Shown here: piece by piece, positions 1-9,857 of the stretch
Layout: each line of letters begins with the position of its first letter
Numbering within the stretch: position 1 is the first letter of the stretch
Source: Arthrobacter globiformis
Lineage (GTDB): Bacteria > Actinomycetota > Actinomycetes > Actinomycetales > Micrococcaceae
Assembly (NCBI RefSeq): GCF_030815865.1
Contig: NZ_JAUSXI010000001.1
Coordinates: forward strand, 1,488,001 to 1,552,000
Reading direction: 5' to 3'
Length of the DNA: 64,000 bases
Made by a program: the position numbers and the translations under genes
The notes under the pieces: model-generated
Databases searched by the model: none
The model's input: only the letters and a program-made list of their open reading frames with translations
Told to the model about the DNA's origin: nothing

Positions 1-51
1 CGCGTACTTCGCCGGGTCCGAAAACCTCAGGCCGTAGTCCACCGTCTCCTC

Positions 52-81
52 CGCACTGCCGGCGTCCTTGCCGGCAGTGCG
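52..81. terminator. Perfect 12-bp stem-loop, probable terminator
   Basis: CGCACTGCCGGC at 52-63 pairs exactly with GCCGGCAGTGCG at 70-81 across a 6-base loop. There is no clear T tract. It sits upstream of the first gene and probably ends a transcript entering from the left, beyond the window. Confidence 0.55.
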
Positions 82-267
82 GCGACTTCGTCTCAGCTTT
101 GACGCAGCATTGGATCAAGACCGCCTTCGCGCGTGAAATCGCGTGAAAGGATTCATGCAACTTACGCTTCACGACAATATGGGGGTCTCAACAATGAACA
201 TGCTTGTCGGCTTGAACTGGCAAATGTCACAACAGCTAGAAACACGCATCGAACTCGAGGGACACTG

Positions 268-963
268 ATGACCTTCGACTTCCACTCGGATACTCCGGCC
301 GGCAAGGACCCTGACTCCTTCAGCCCTGCCCTGCGGAAGTTCCACCAGTTGCTGTGGAGCAAGGAGTTGCCCACCGGCGCACACTTCGACCTGACAATGG
401 AACCCGGCGCGTACCTCTTGCACCGGTCCTCGTCCGGTGTCTTCTTCCTCGCCAGCGACGCGATCACGACCAGGCTGCGGAAAAAGGCGTGGAACGTCAT
501 ACGCGGGATCCCGGAAGACGACCTGCCCCAGTACCTCGGCTACACGGCCGGAAGCACGCTCGTGTTCCCCGGCAACAAAATCGGCGGAAAACCGACGATC
601 AATGGTGCACGCGGGCTCCATCCCAGGATCGCCGATCGCTTCGATCTGACTCTTGAGTGCATCCGCCGCCACTATCTTGGCGAGCCGAGCCCCCTCGCAA
701 ATGTCCTGCTCAGATATGCGGAATTCTTCGCCCTGTTCGGGGATTTCGCCGGGTACGTCAAATTCTTCCTACTGGAAGACCTCGTGGAGGATGACGGCCA
801 GACCATCCGGTTCTTCCACCCGTTCGTCGACTTCAGCACGCCGGCCGTCCCGAAGGACCGTGACGAATACCTCGAGTATTTACGGCTCAGCAACGCTTTC
901 ATCTCCGCACGCAATCGAAGGATCGACGAAGAACTTCAAGGGCGGATCGCACGGGAAGCCTGA
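268..963 (+). CDS. Unassigned protein resembling DUF6994 family
   Basis: A 231-residue soluble protein of unknown function. The open frame extends back to 133, but the ATG at 268 is preceded by CGAGGGA at proper spacing and the codons before it do not look like protein. The N-terminus (FDFHSDTPAGKDPDSFSP) and the aromatic C-terminal half (HPFVDF, a conserved-looking HPF core) recall the family I know as DUF6994; this match is from memory. No signal peptide or membrane segment. The gene stands alone, with a 284-base gap before the next start in which I see no structure. Length is plausible for a complete protein. No catalytic motif can be assigned. Confidence 0.75.
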   Translation: MTFDFHSDTPAGKDPDSFSPALRKFHQLLWSKELPTGAHFDLTMEPGAYLLHRSSSGVFFLASDAITTRLRKKAWNVIRGIPEDDLPQYLGYTAGSTLVFPGNKIGGKPTINGARGLHPRIADRFDLTLECIRRHYLGEPSPLANVLLRYAEFFALFGDFAGYVKFFLLEDLVEDDGQTIRFFHPFVDFSTPAVPKDRDEYLEYLRLSNAFISARNRRIDEELQGRIAREA

Positions 964-1247
964 AGTCCACTTGGTCGCAGCCCACCGGCCCTACGGAACG
1001 GCGGTATCCGCGGTCAAAGCTCGCTGCCTCGGCCGGACGGCTCTTTCTCCGTGTCCGTAGCCTCGGGAGGGCCGAAAGGGCCTCAAACGACGGGTTCAAT
1101 TGGTCCGGGCCGTAACTTACCGGTTTTCCGGACCGCTGAGCGGCGCCAGAACCAGCAGACACGCAGGATTGTCAGCGCCGGATGCCATGATTGGTTGCAT
1201 TGATTGAATGAAGGTACTGATGCCGGTGCCGTAGATGGGGGAATTTG

Positions 1248-4200
1248 ATGAGTCTGTCCAACCGCGAGTATGTGGGCCGGGCCCTTGAGGCCTTGGCGGT
1301 TGGCCTTGAGCCCTACATCGCATCAGTGCTCTCTGAGGTAGCCCCCGGGGTGGCCTGGACCAAGATCATCCAGCACAAGGACGAGAACGCCGGCCGCGCT
1401 GCGCAATCCTACGCACCCACGGATCTCAGCGTGCAGCTGCGCATCATGACTGAATCCATGGGCTCACTCGGCTACCCCTTCAACCTCCCGCATGACGCAC
1501 GCAGCCACACCTCCGAGCTGCGCCAGGCACGGAACCGCTGGGCCCACAATGAGACCTTCGACGACGCCGATACCTTCCGTGCCCTGGACACCGCAGGTCG
1601 GCTGGCCAAAGCGATCGGGCTGGACCAAACTCAGAGCGAGTTGGTTGCGCTTCTCACCGAGTACCAGAACCGGTCCTCTCCGAACCGGGAACAACCGGAA
1701 GAAGACCAGCAGGCCCTGCCGGCCGCCGTCGTGCAGCCGGACCTGCAAGCGGCAAACTCTGCAGGTGAACCTGTGGCCCATGAACCGGCGGCATCCGCTG
1801 CTCATGTTGTGGTCGAGGTGACCACGGCAGATGCACTGAGCTACGCGATGGCGCACAACGGCTTCCGCTTCGTCAGACAGGTCAGGATCACCAACGTTGG
1901 CGCGGAAATCCGCGGCGCCGTTGTTCATGTCGAGGCGTCCGCGCTGTCGGGCCGGATCTCGGGCGACTTCCAGCAGTACGTGGACCTGGCCGCAGGCCAG
2001 ACCATCACGCTGGATGACCTCAACGTCCCGGTGGAGGCTGCCACCATGTATGACCTGGTTGACCGGCAGCTGGGAAAGGTACTGGTGACCGTGCAATCGG
2101 CGGGCGTCGATGCCGCCGTAAGGGAGCTGGGCCGCGCAGAGGCGGACCTGACGCTCCTGCCCGCCCAGCTGTGGATCGCCGGCCGGGGACTCGTCTCCTA
2201 CGAGTTCCTGGCCGCCTACGTGCAACCGCACCATCCCAGCATTGCCAAGCTCATGTCCGAAGCCGCCGACATCCTCATGCAAACAACCGGCAGCGGCAGC
2301 TTCGACGGGTACCTGGAAGACGGGGACCGGGTTGACCAGATCGTATTCGCCATCGCCCAGGCCATGAGCGCCCGCGACATCCGCTACAGCATGCCACCTG
2401 CCAGCGGGGGACTGGAGGGCCAGCAGGTCCGCACGCCCGCGCAGGTCCTCGACGACCGTCTGGGCACGTGCCTCGACACCACGCTGGTCCTCGCCGCCGC
2501 CCTGGAATCCTGCGGCATCCGGCCTCTGATCTGGCTGGTGGAGGGCCACGCCTTCCTCGGCTACTGGCGGGAAGAAGGCAGCCTCAGCACTGCGGCCTCC
2601 GACGACGTGCCCGAGCTGGTCAGCCTTGTACAGCGCGGCTTCATCGGCCTCGTGGAAACCACGCTCCTCACCGGCAGTCAGCCGATCTCGGCGGCCGCAC
2701 TCCGCAGCAGCCCCCTGAACCGCTATGTGGAAAGCGGCAATGACGAGATCAACGCAGTCACCGACGTCCGGCGCGCCCGCCTCGATGGCATCTACCCGCT
2801 GCCCGCCCGCACCATGTCCGACGCCGGAACCTACACGGTGGTCAACTACGTCCCGGAAACCAAGACTGCGCCGGCGCTGCCGAAGAAAGCAGCCTCAAAC
2901 GGGGGACCGGCCAGGACCACATCCGATGTTCCACCCCGGGTGGTCCAATGGAAGAACGCCCTGCTGGACCTGAGCTTGCGAAACAGGCTCATCAACTTCA
3001 CTGACACCGCCCGGTTCCCACTCGCAGTGCCCACCGCATGGATGGGCGCCTTCGAAGACCTCATCAGCAAGGGCACGTCCGTCAGCCTGCTTCCGTCCAA
3101 CCAGATCAGTGCCATCCACCAGGAGCGCGGCGTCCGCTTCGGCAAAGACCTTCCCCAGGACGAACTCGCGGAGCTGCTCGATTCTAAAAAGTCCGTGTTC
3201 GCCGAGGTCACCGAAGACGGCTACAACGCCAAGATGCGCGGGCTCGCCTACAAGGCGAAGACCCAGCTCGAGGAAACGGGAGCCAACAACCTCTACCTGG
3301 CCATCGGCAGTCTGATGTGGGAGCTGGACGGCCGGGCGCTCAGGTCCCCGCTGGTTCTGGTCCCGGTCAAACTGACCTCTGCAGGGAAAAATGGCCTGTA
3401 CCGGGTCACACTTGATGAGACGGGCCAGTCCACGCCGAACTATTGCCTCCTCGAGAAGCTGGCGCAGTCTCATGACCTGCGCATCCCGGGCCTGGCCGAG
3501 CCGGAGGAAGACGGATCCGGTATCGATCTGGACGCCGCCTTCGCGGCAGTCCGGGCCGCCGTTTCGGCCAAGGGCCTGGCCTTCCGGGTGGAAAACACCG
3601 TGGACCTGTCCATGTTGCAGTTCGCCAAGTTCCGGCTGTGGAAGGACCTTGACGAGAACTGGAAGGAATTCACGGCCAACAGCCTGGTCAACCACCTGGT
3701 CAGCACCCCCACGGAACTCTATTCAGACGGCGTTCCCGTCACGTCCGACGTCGACCTGGACGCCCTTGCGGCGCAGTGTCCCATACCAGCGGACTCGTCG
3801 CAGCTGGAGGCAGTCGCGTCTGCCGTCGCCGGCCAGACGTTTGTCCTGGAAGGCCCTCCGGGCACCGGAAAGTCTCAGACCATCACCAACCTCCTGACCC
3901 GTGCCATCGTTGACGGCAAACGGGTTTTGTTCGTTGCGGAGAAGCGGGCAGCACTCGACGTTGTCCAGAGGCGGCTCGACGACGTCGGGATGGGGCCGTT
4001 CTCCCTTGACCTGCATGACAAGGGCAGCAAGCCGGCGGTAGTCAGGGCACAGATCAAACACGCCTTGGAGCTGAGCCAGTCTGCAAATAAGCAGCAGCTT
4101 GAGACTGCCTCCACCGATCTTGCCGCAGCCCGGCGTGGGCTGGTCCGCTATACCAACAACGTCCATGAAGAGAACGGCGCGCAGCTTTCCCTCTACAGCG

Positions 4201-7200
4201 CGCGGACCAAGGCTCTGACCTATGAACCTGACCACGCGACGGTTCCGCTCAGCCCGGAACTGACAGCGTCCTTGAATGACTCCACCCTGACCTCCATCCG
4301 GCAGGTGTTCCGGGAACTTCCGGAGTTCACCGACCCTGTCCGTCCTGGGCCGGATCATCCGTGGCGGTTTGCCTCCGTTGCCGGCCGTGAGCAGCAGGAG
4401 AAGCAGCTGCTGGCTCTGGGACGGCGCCTCAATGAGGCGCTGAACGCCTTGCGGCCAACCCCCGGGCTTCCGGCGGTTCTGGACGCAGCGCAGACGCCGG
4501 CCGACCTCGAAACTCTCGCTACTCTGCTGCAGGACCGGAACGTCCCGTTGAAGACCCTGGATGTGGTCCGCTCCGGCGACTGGTCGGTGAACGCTGAACA
4601 GCTGGAGAAGCTGGTTACGGCCTTTGCATCCGTCCAGCATCCAGGCCTTGAGCAGGTCGCTCCGGGGGCCATGGACCTTCCCCTGCCGGAAATCCTCGGC
4701 CGTGCGCAGCAGGCCGCGGCCTCCGGATTCTGGGGACGCAAGAAGCGGCTGCTGGCAGTGGCCGCCGAACTGTACCCCGTGCTGGTTTCCGGAGCTGAAG
4801 TCCGCCACAAGGAGCTGGTGCCGCTGCTGGAGAAACTGGTGGCCGTCCAGCAGGAGGTCTCCGGCCTGCGGGCAACGCGGGGCGCTTTGCCTGGGCTTCC
4901 TGCGGATCAGCAATGGAACCCGCTGACGCCGGACGCCCAAGCCGACCTGCGCCACCGCATTTCCTGGCTGCGCTGGGCCGCGCAGGCGGTGCACCCATCT
5001 CCGGAGCCCGCCGTCGTGAGCTTCCAGAGCGAGCTCCGTACGTTCCTGAGGGACGCTCCGGACGTCCACCAGAACGTTGTCGGCTGGCTGCGGGAACTTT
5101 CCCAGGCCTGGGAAGAATTCCTGCAGATCCAGGGTGTGGTTACTGCTGACCTGCGAACGTGGACCGGTGGGCGGGGCTTCCTGGCCCGCTGGTGGGAAAC
5201 GTCCGTGGCGCGGCGGCTGGATACGGCGGGGTCAGTGCCGCTGACGCGGTGGCTCGAGCTGGTCCGTCATGTCGAGCCGCTGCGTGCTGCGGGGCTGGTG
5301 GACGCCCGTAGTGCCATCCTCGACGGCGAGCTGGAGGCCGATAACGCAGCGGCAGCCTTTGAACGCGGTTTGGCTGAAGGGTCGCTGGCCGAACGGCAAA
5401 TTGCTACCGGGTTGAGCGACTTTGATGCGATGGTGCACGAGCGCACCATCGAGCGGTTCACCAGCCGAGCGGAAACGGTGCGCGAGCTGCTCAAAAGCAA
5501 CCTTGCCGCCGGGGTCCTGCGCTCCCGGACGGTCTCGTCGTCGTCGACCTCCGGTCGCATGGGCGAGCTGCAACGGCAACTGAACAGGCAGCGGGGTGGG
5601 ATGTCCGTCCGCAAGCTGATGGAACACTACTCGGACCTCATCACGGGGATCATGCCCTGCACACTGGTCAGCCCGGATTCGGTGGCCCGGTTCTTCCCTG
5701 CCAAGGCCGGTCTGTTCGACATCGTGGTGTTCGATGAAGCCTCACAGATCCGGGTCGCCGACGCGGTGGGTGCTATGGGCCGCGGCGCGTCAGTGGTGGT
5801 CGTGGGTGACAGCAAGCAGATGCCGCCGACGTCGTTCGCGGAGATTTCCTCCGACGCCGGCAGCGACGGGGACGCCGAGATCTCCGTGGTGGAGGATATG
5901 GAGTCGATCCTTTCCGAATGCGTGGAAGCGCGGGTGCCGCGGCAGTGGCTGTCCTGGCACTACCGTAGCCAGGACGAATCGCTGATCGCGTTCAGCAACC
6001 AGCAGTACTACGACAGCAAGCTTTCCTCGTTCCCGGGCCCGTCCCACGGCGCTGCGAATGCCGGTGTCCGCGGACACGGCGTGAACTTTGTCCGGGTCGA
6101 CGGCCAGTTCCACCGTTCGGGACCATCCAAGGTCCTTCGTACCAATCCTGAGGAGGCTGCGGCGGTGGTGGCCGAGATCCGCCGCAGGTTTGATGCTGAT
6201 CCCGCGGGGACTCCCTCCATCGGTGTGGTCACGTTCAACCTGCAGCAGCGCGCACTGATCGAAGGTCTGCTGCGCGACACGGATGAGCCGCGCATTGTCG
6301 CCGCTCTTGACGAGGATTCAGAAGGCCTGTTCGTCAAAAACCTTGAGAATGTGCAGGGCGATGAGCGGGACGTCATCCTGTTCTCCACCGGGTTCAGCAA
6401 GAATGACAAGGGATATCTGCCGCTGAACTTTGGTCCCCTGAACCGGTCCGGTGGTGAACGGCGCCTGAACGTTGCCGTCACCCGTGCACGCCGGCAGGTT
6501 GTTGTCTTCTCCAGCTTCAACCCCGCCGACCTGCGTTCCGAGGAAACCAGCTCCGTCGGCATCAAGCACCTGCGGTCTTACCTTGATCTGGCAGAGCAGG
6601 GCACCGCTGCGCTGCCTTATGACGGGCGCCGCGCTCCTAACATTGACCTGCACCGGGAAGAGATAGCCGACGCGCTGCGGGATCGCGGCTTTGTTGTTTC
6701 GTCGAATGTGGGATTGTCCGATTTCAAGGTAGACCTGAGCGTTGCGTCGGCCGAAGACTCTTCCCGCCAGCTGATGGCCATTTTGCTGGACGGTCCGGCT
6801 TGGGCCGCACGCCGGACCGCGGGCGACCGGGACGGGCTGCCCCGGGATGTCCTCACGCGGATGATGCGGTGGCCTTCAGTAGAGCGGGTATGGTTGCCGG
6901 CGTGGCTTGCGGACAGTGAAGCCGTACTCGATCGGCTGGAACTGTCCTTGCGGGAAGCTGCCGATGACGTTTCGGGAGAAGCTGTCGCTAAGCCAGCTCC
7001 ACGCGACACTAGCGTTCCCGGATCCGCTGGCGATGGGGGTCACGCAGAACCGCATAGGAGTGTCACTGACCCGCTCGGGACCCTGCCGCTGTTTGAGGAG
7101 ATTCGGAAGCCTGCGGGACCGCCGTCGCCTGTGCCTGTTGTCTCCGAAGTTGCTACCTACCAGCCGTGGACAGTGAAAGCGTTCGGAACCACAGACGTTT

Positions 7201-7712
7201 TGGACAACCTGCACTCACGACGTTCGATCGCTGCCGTCCGAGATGCTATTGGTGTTGTTGTCGCGGCAGAGGGGCCAATACATCAGGACCGATTGGCAAG
7301 GCTGGTCTGTGCTGCATTTGGACTCAACAAGGTCAACGGTTCCCGTGCAAACTCCGTGCTTCGTCTGGTCGATCCGTCGGCTCACGTTATCGACGACGAT
7401 GGGTTCGTTTGGGATGCCAGGGTGGATAGGCGCACTTGGAGCGTCTTCCGGTCTAATGACGCTGACATCGTTCGCAAACCGGAGCACATCAGCGTAGTGG
7501 AGCTACGGAATGCCATGATGGATATCGTGAGTGCGACAGGCGGCATCGGAGTGAGCGAGCTGCATCGGGAAACGATTCAGACGTTCGGCGGGAAGCGCCG
7601 GACTGCTGGCATCACGGCCCGCCTGAATGAGGGGCTGCAGCACGGAGTGGACACCGGACATCTTGAACTGCGCGGCGACACTGTGCGGCTGGCCACATCG
7701 TTTCAACCCTAG
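1248..7712 (+). CDS. HEPN-transglutaminase-DUF4011 SF1 helicase-nuclease-DUF3320 protein (predicted defence)
   Basis: A 2154-residue multidomain protein. The ATG at 1248 follows GGGGGA at 1237-1242; the TTG just before it is less likely. Visible parts in order: a Swt1-type HEPN domain (about 1-125) with the RNase-like motif RNRWAH (R95, H100); a beta-rich segment (about 185-300); a transglutaminase-like segment with GTCLD (C408) and EGHAFLGYW (H434); DUF4011 beginning near 565 (WKNALLDLSLRNRLINF); an SF1 helicase with Walker A GPPGTGKS (869-876), Walker B-like DEAS (1496-1499), GDSKQMPP, and a C-terminal motor half with VTRARRQVVVFS; a PD-(D/E)XK/Vsr-like region near 1797-1900 (DFKVDLSV, LLDG); and a DUF3320-like tail near 1990-2075. 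All key residues look intact. Family knowledge links DUF4011-helicase-endonuclease-DUF3320 proteins to antiphage defence; the name Hhe used for such single-gene systems is from memory. It is monocistronic. Activity here is inferred. Confidence 0.88.
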   Translation: MSLSNREYVGRALEALAVGLEPYIASVLSEVAPGVAWTKIIQHKDENAGRAAQSYAPTDLSVQLRIMTESMGSLGYPFNLPHDARSHTSELRQARNRWAHNETFDDADTFRALDTAGRLAKAIGLDQTQSELVALLTEYQNRSSPNREQPEEDQQALPAAVVQPDLQAANSAGEPVAHEPAASAAHVVVEVTTADALSYAMAHNGFRFVRQVRITNVGAEIRGAVVHVEASALSGRISGDFQQYVDLAAGQTITLDDLNVPVEAATMYDLVDRQLGKVLVTVQSAGVDAAVRELGRAEADLTLLPAQLWIAGRGLVSYEFLAAYVQPHHPSIAKLMSEAADILMQTTGSGSFDGYLEDGDRVDQIVFAIAQAMSARDIRYSMPPASGGLEGQQVRTPAQVLDDRLGTCLDTTLVLAAALESCGIRPLIWLVEGHAFLGYWREEGSLSTAASDDVPELVSLVQRGFIGLVETTLLTGSQPISAAALRSSPLNRYVESGNDEINAVTDVRRARLDGIYPLPARTMSDAGTYTVVNYVPETKTAPALPKKAASNGGPARTTSDVPPRVVQWKNALLDLSLRNRLINFTDTARFPLAVPTAWMGAFEDLISKGTSVSLLPSNQISAIHQERGVRFGKDLPQDELAELLDSKKSVFAEVTEDGYNAKMRGLAYKAKTQLEETGANNLYLAIGSLMWELDGRALRSPLVLVPVKLTSAGKNGLYRVTLDETGQSTPNYCLLEKLAQSHDLRIPGLAEPEEDGSGIDLDAAFAAVRAAVSAKGLAFRVENTVDLSMLQFAKFRLWKDLDENWKEFTANSLVNHLVSTPTELYSDGVPVTSDVDLDALAAQCPIPADSSQLEAVASAVAGQTFVLEGPPGTGKSQTITNLLTRAIVDGKRVLFVAEKRAALDVVQRRLDDVGMGPFSLDLHDKGSKPAVVRAQIKHALELSQSANKQQLETASTDLAAARRGLVRYTNNVHEENGAQLSLYSARTKALTYEPDHATVPLSPELTASLNDSTLTSIRQVFRELPEFTDPVRPGPDHPWRFASVAGREQQEKQLLALGRRLNEALNALRPTPGLPAVLDAAQTPADLETLATLLQDRNVPLKTLDVVRSGDWSVNAEQLEKLVTAFASVQHPGLEQVAPGAMDLPLPEILGRAQQAAASGFWGRKKRLLAVAAELYPVLVSGAEVRHKELVPLLEKLVAVQQEVSGLRATRGALPGLPADQQWNPLTPDAQADLRHRISWLRWAAQAVHPSPEPAVVSFQSELRTFLRDAPDVHQNVVGWLRELSQAWEEFLQIQGVVTADLRTWTGGRGFLARWWETSVARRLDTAGSVPLTRWLELVRHVEPLRAAGLVDARSAILDGELEADNAAAAFERGLAEGSLAERQIATGLSDFDAMVHERTIERFTSRAETVRELLKSNLAAGVLRSRTVSSSSTSGRMGELQRQLNRQRGGMSVRKLMEHYSDLITGIMPCTLVSPDSVARFFPAKAGLFDIVVFDEASQIRVADAVGAMGRGASVVVVGDSKQMPPTSFAEISSDAGSDGDAEISVVEDMESILSECVEARVPRQWLSWHYRSQDESLIAFSNQQYYDSKLSSFPGPSHGAANAGVRGHGVNFVRVDGQFHRSGPSKVLRTNPEEAAAVVAEIRRRFDADPAGTPSIGVVTFNLQQRALIEGLLRDTDEPRIVAALDEDSEGLFVKNLENVQGDERDVILFSTGFSKNDKGYLPLNFGPLNRSGGERRLNVAVTRARRQVVVFSSFNPADLRSEETSSVGIKHLRSYLDLAEQGTAALPYDGRRAPNIDLHREEIADALRDRGFVVSSNVGLSDFKVDLSVASAEDSSRQLMAILLDGPAWAARRTAGDRDGLPRDVLTRMMRWPSVERVWLPAWLADSEAVLDRLELSLREAADDVSGEAVAKPAPRDTSVPGSAGDGGHAEPHRSVTDPLGTLPLFEEIRKPAGPPSPVPVVSEVATYQPWTVKAFGTTDVLDNLHSRRSIAAVRDAIGVVVAAEGPIHQDRLARLVCAAFGLNKVNGSRANSVLRLVDPSAHVIDDDGFVWDARVDRRTWSVFRSNDADIVRKPEHISVVELRNAMMDIVSATGGIGVSELHRETIQTFGGKRRTAGITARLNEGLQHGVDTGHLELRGDTVRLATSFQP

Positions 7713-7748
7713 ATGAGGCTCTGACTTCTTTCCTTCCGCACTACGCCT

Positions 7749-7913
7749 CGCAGTAACGGCGGCGACTGGCCCGACCGCAAAGCATACAAGCTCGTCATTG
7801 GCCAGCCCGGCGAATTACTGGACGAGGCACGGGCGGAGGAAGTCGTGGAGTGGCTCGTGATTTCGGAGCACACGATCGCGCGGGTCTTGTCGAAGCCTAT
7901 AAAACACGGGTAA
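7749..7913 (+). pseudogene. Possible 54-codon coding remnant, unidentified
   Basis: One frame reads RSNGGDWPDRKAYKLVI through EEVVEWLVISEHTIARV to a TAA at 7911-7913, with protein-like composition but no start codon or ribosome site. It begins shortly after the large helicase gene. It looks like the tail of a gene whose front has been lost. I recognise no family; it could be chance. Confidence 0.3.
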
Positions 7914-7972
7914 TTCGCGGGATCGGCGGGATCAACGCCGTCTTGGTGACCTGGCGGGAATCCAGCCCTCGG

Positions 7973-8200
7973 CTATTTCTTCCGCATCTTGTTTTTTACT
8001 TCCGCTGCCTTGCGGTAGGCCTCTTTGGCTTCGGGGCTTGTTGCTGCACGATACATCTTCTTGCCGTCCTCAAGCAGTTTCCCTGCCTTGGCCTGCGTCT
8101 CCGGGTCTTTCGCGAGAGCGTAAAGCTTTGCGGCGGCATCTTTGGCCTTCTGCCCGCCGTCCTTCATAACAGCAACGGCTTTGTCTGCTTTTCCGGCCAT
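7973..8200 (-). CDS. Lys/Ala-rich small protein, unknown function
   Basis: A 75-residue protein, about one quarter lysine, with many short KDxxAKLYAL/KAGKLLEDGKK-like helical stretches and no cysteine, signal peptide or membrane segment. ATG at 8200 is preceded by GGGAG at good spacing. The composition suggests an amphipathic helical, basic protein, perhaps binding nucleic acid or membrane, but no family is recognised. It lies 81 bases downstream of the next minus-strand gene and could be co-transcribed with it. It converges on the helicase gene, so it is not part of that transcript. A long frame on the other strand (7850-8260) is its shadow. Confidence 0.65.
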   Translation of the reverse strand: MAGKADKAVAVMKDGGQKAKDAAAKLYALAKDPETQAKAGKLLEDGKKMYRAATSPEAKEAYRKAAEVKNKMRKK

Positions 8201-8281
8201 GGTCTGCTCCCTATCGTGGGTGGTTTGTCTAGCGGGGCGAGCAAGCGCCAGGTCCAGTGATCGCTTTGCCCCAGCAGGTAA

Positions 8282-9604
8282 TCAGGCAGCGACTGCAGGG
8301 AAAACTACAAGCGATCCGTCGCTGTTTCGTTCGATCTCGATTGCAACGTCATCCTGGTGGCCCCTGAGATGCAGACCGTCGCCCAGAGCACGCAATCGGT
8401 AGGCGGCTTGTAGCAGTTGGTCCACTTCGCCGGCCGTGAACGCAGGAAGGCGGAAACCGCCGTCGCGCTTCACCTCGAGCGCAGAAAGTCGAAGGAGAAC
8501 CTGATTGATACCTGACTCCAACTCGTCGGTGCTGCGCCCGTCGTCGTGAAGCGCCCCGATGAAATTCTTGAAGGAATTGCCGGTGTCCTGCTGGGCGTGC
8601 TCGACTGCCTGAAGCACGAGCACCCGGCGTTTAAGAGCAATGGCCAGCCGTGCAATCTCTAGGTGCGCCCTGAACGTGCCGCCGTCCTCTGTGATGCCGG
8701 GGAACGCCTTTTTCAGATCGCTTACTTCGACTGCGCCGCCGGACAGCGCATCCAGCGCCGCTTCCCACTTCTTCAGCCGCCGCCGGGCGGCAGCGATAGC
8801 GGTATTGATGCCGTGCACGGATGAATCCAGACCGAGTGAAAAGCCGATCCGGCCCTGGTCCAGAAGGATCGAGGTAGCCTTGTCGATCGCTTCACGGCAA
8901 CCGTCAAGCTCGTTGCGTTCCTTATCGAGACTGCCCTCGTGCAACTGCTCCAAAAGGTCAGTGATCCGCTCAATTGCTTCCTGACGCTGGTGCTCGGCAT
9001 ACGCGCTGACGCTGACGGCTACGGCCATCAGCACCAGTGGCGCCGCCACCGTCAAAGCTCCAGCGCTGGCAACCGCAACGCCTGCCGTAGCTGCCGAACC
9101 GGTTGCAGCACCCGCAGTGCCTGCAGCCGCGGCTTTACCAGCAACAGGCACAAAAGTGGCAGCACCGACGATGCCGGAGGAATCAACTAAGGCACCATGG
9201 ATACCTCCCGCAACTCCTTTGGCCGCCATGGGCCGAACAAGTCCTTTGCCGACCTGCGCGGCAACCTTGGCGGGGACCACCATCCGGTAAAGAACCTCCC
9301 CCGCATCAGCAACATTCAGCTGCGGGGGAGCGGATGTCGCTGTCTTGCCTACGAGCTCCGCTAACTGCTTTGCGAGCGGGCTCGCTGCGTCAAGCGGAAT
9401 CCCGCCCTTGCGCTCTCGAGTCGGGGGCATGGAATGCATTTCGAGTGTTGCTATGGGGGAATCCGCAAGTGCTGCCAGTACCGTTCTCAGTTCTGCGAGA
9501 CGAGCCGGCGTGAGGCCGTCGGTGCCCAGCACGTCAGACACGCTTACAGCCTCTGTAGCTAGTGTCCATACCGGCACGAGTGCCTTGTTGTCAGTAGTAG
9601 TCAC
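8282..9604 (-). CDS. Unknown protein with Gly/Ala-rich membrane region
   Basis: A 440-residue protein if read from GTG at 9604, which has GAGGGG six bases upstream; an upstream TTG at 9688 has only a weak site. The first 110 residues are soluble. Then comes a long Gly/Ala/Val stretch (about 115-200: GVAGGIHGAL, AAAAGTAGAATGSAATAG, then LTVAAPLVLMAVAVSVSAY), like a glycine-zipper membrane hairpin. A charged helical region follows (EAIERITDLLEQLHEG, RRRLKKWEAALDAL) and a beta-like end (VAIEIERNSDGSLVVF). The layout of soluble head, Gly/Ala membrane insert and helical tail recalls pore-forming or membrane-acting effectors, but that is inference. The small Lys-rich gene follows it. I cannot name a family. 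Confidence 0.7.
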   Translation of the reverse strand: MTTTDNKALVPVWTLATEAVSVSDVLGTDGLTPARLAELRTVLAALADSPIATLEMHSMPPTRERKGGIPLDAASPLAKQLAELVGKTATSAPPQLNVADAGEVLYRMVVPAKVAAQVGKGLVRPMAAKGVAGGIHGALVDSSGIVGAATFVPVAGKAAAAGTAGAATGSAATAGVAVASAGALTVAAPLVLMAVAVSVSAYAEHQRQEAIERITDLLEQLHEGSLDKERNELDGCREAIDKATSILLDQGRIGFSLGLDSSVHGINTAIAAARRRLKKWEAALDALSGGAVEVSDLKKAFPGITEDGGTFRAHLEIARLAIALKRRVLVLQAVEHAQQDTGNSFKNFIGALHDDGRSTDELESGINQVLLRLSALEVKRDGGFRLPAFTAGEVDQLLQAAYRLRALGDGLHLRGHQDDVAIEIERNSDGSLVVFPAVAA

Positions 9605-9857
9605 TCTTGGCCCCTCATGAAAGTGAATTCCGCCTTGGGCGGTGGTAGCGACGCTGCTTGGGGACCCGAGAACGTGGTCCTTGCTCAATTGTCACCGGTC
9701 GTTATCGTCCCACATTGAAATCAGTTTTTATGAAAGTGTCGCCACCGTAACCGTCGGGCGAGTCCCGCTACACTGATCCTGAATCAGCCAGACAGCAATT
9801 TCTGGAAGGCAACCAACAGGAACGGAACCCAAGCCGTTTCGAGGCAAAAGGGGACCA

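Noticed and set aside
3723-5069. Minus-strand frame of 448 codons inside the helicase gene
   Set aside because: Shadow of the helicase, no start site and unnatural composition.
7850-8260. Plus-strand frame of 136 codons rich in Cys/Phe/Leu
   Set aside because: Antisense to the Lys-rich small gene, which has a proper ribosome site.
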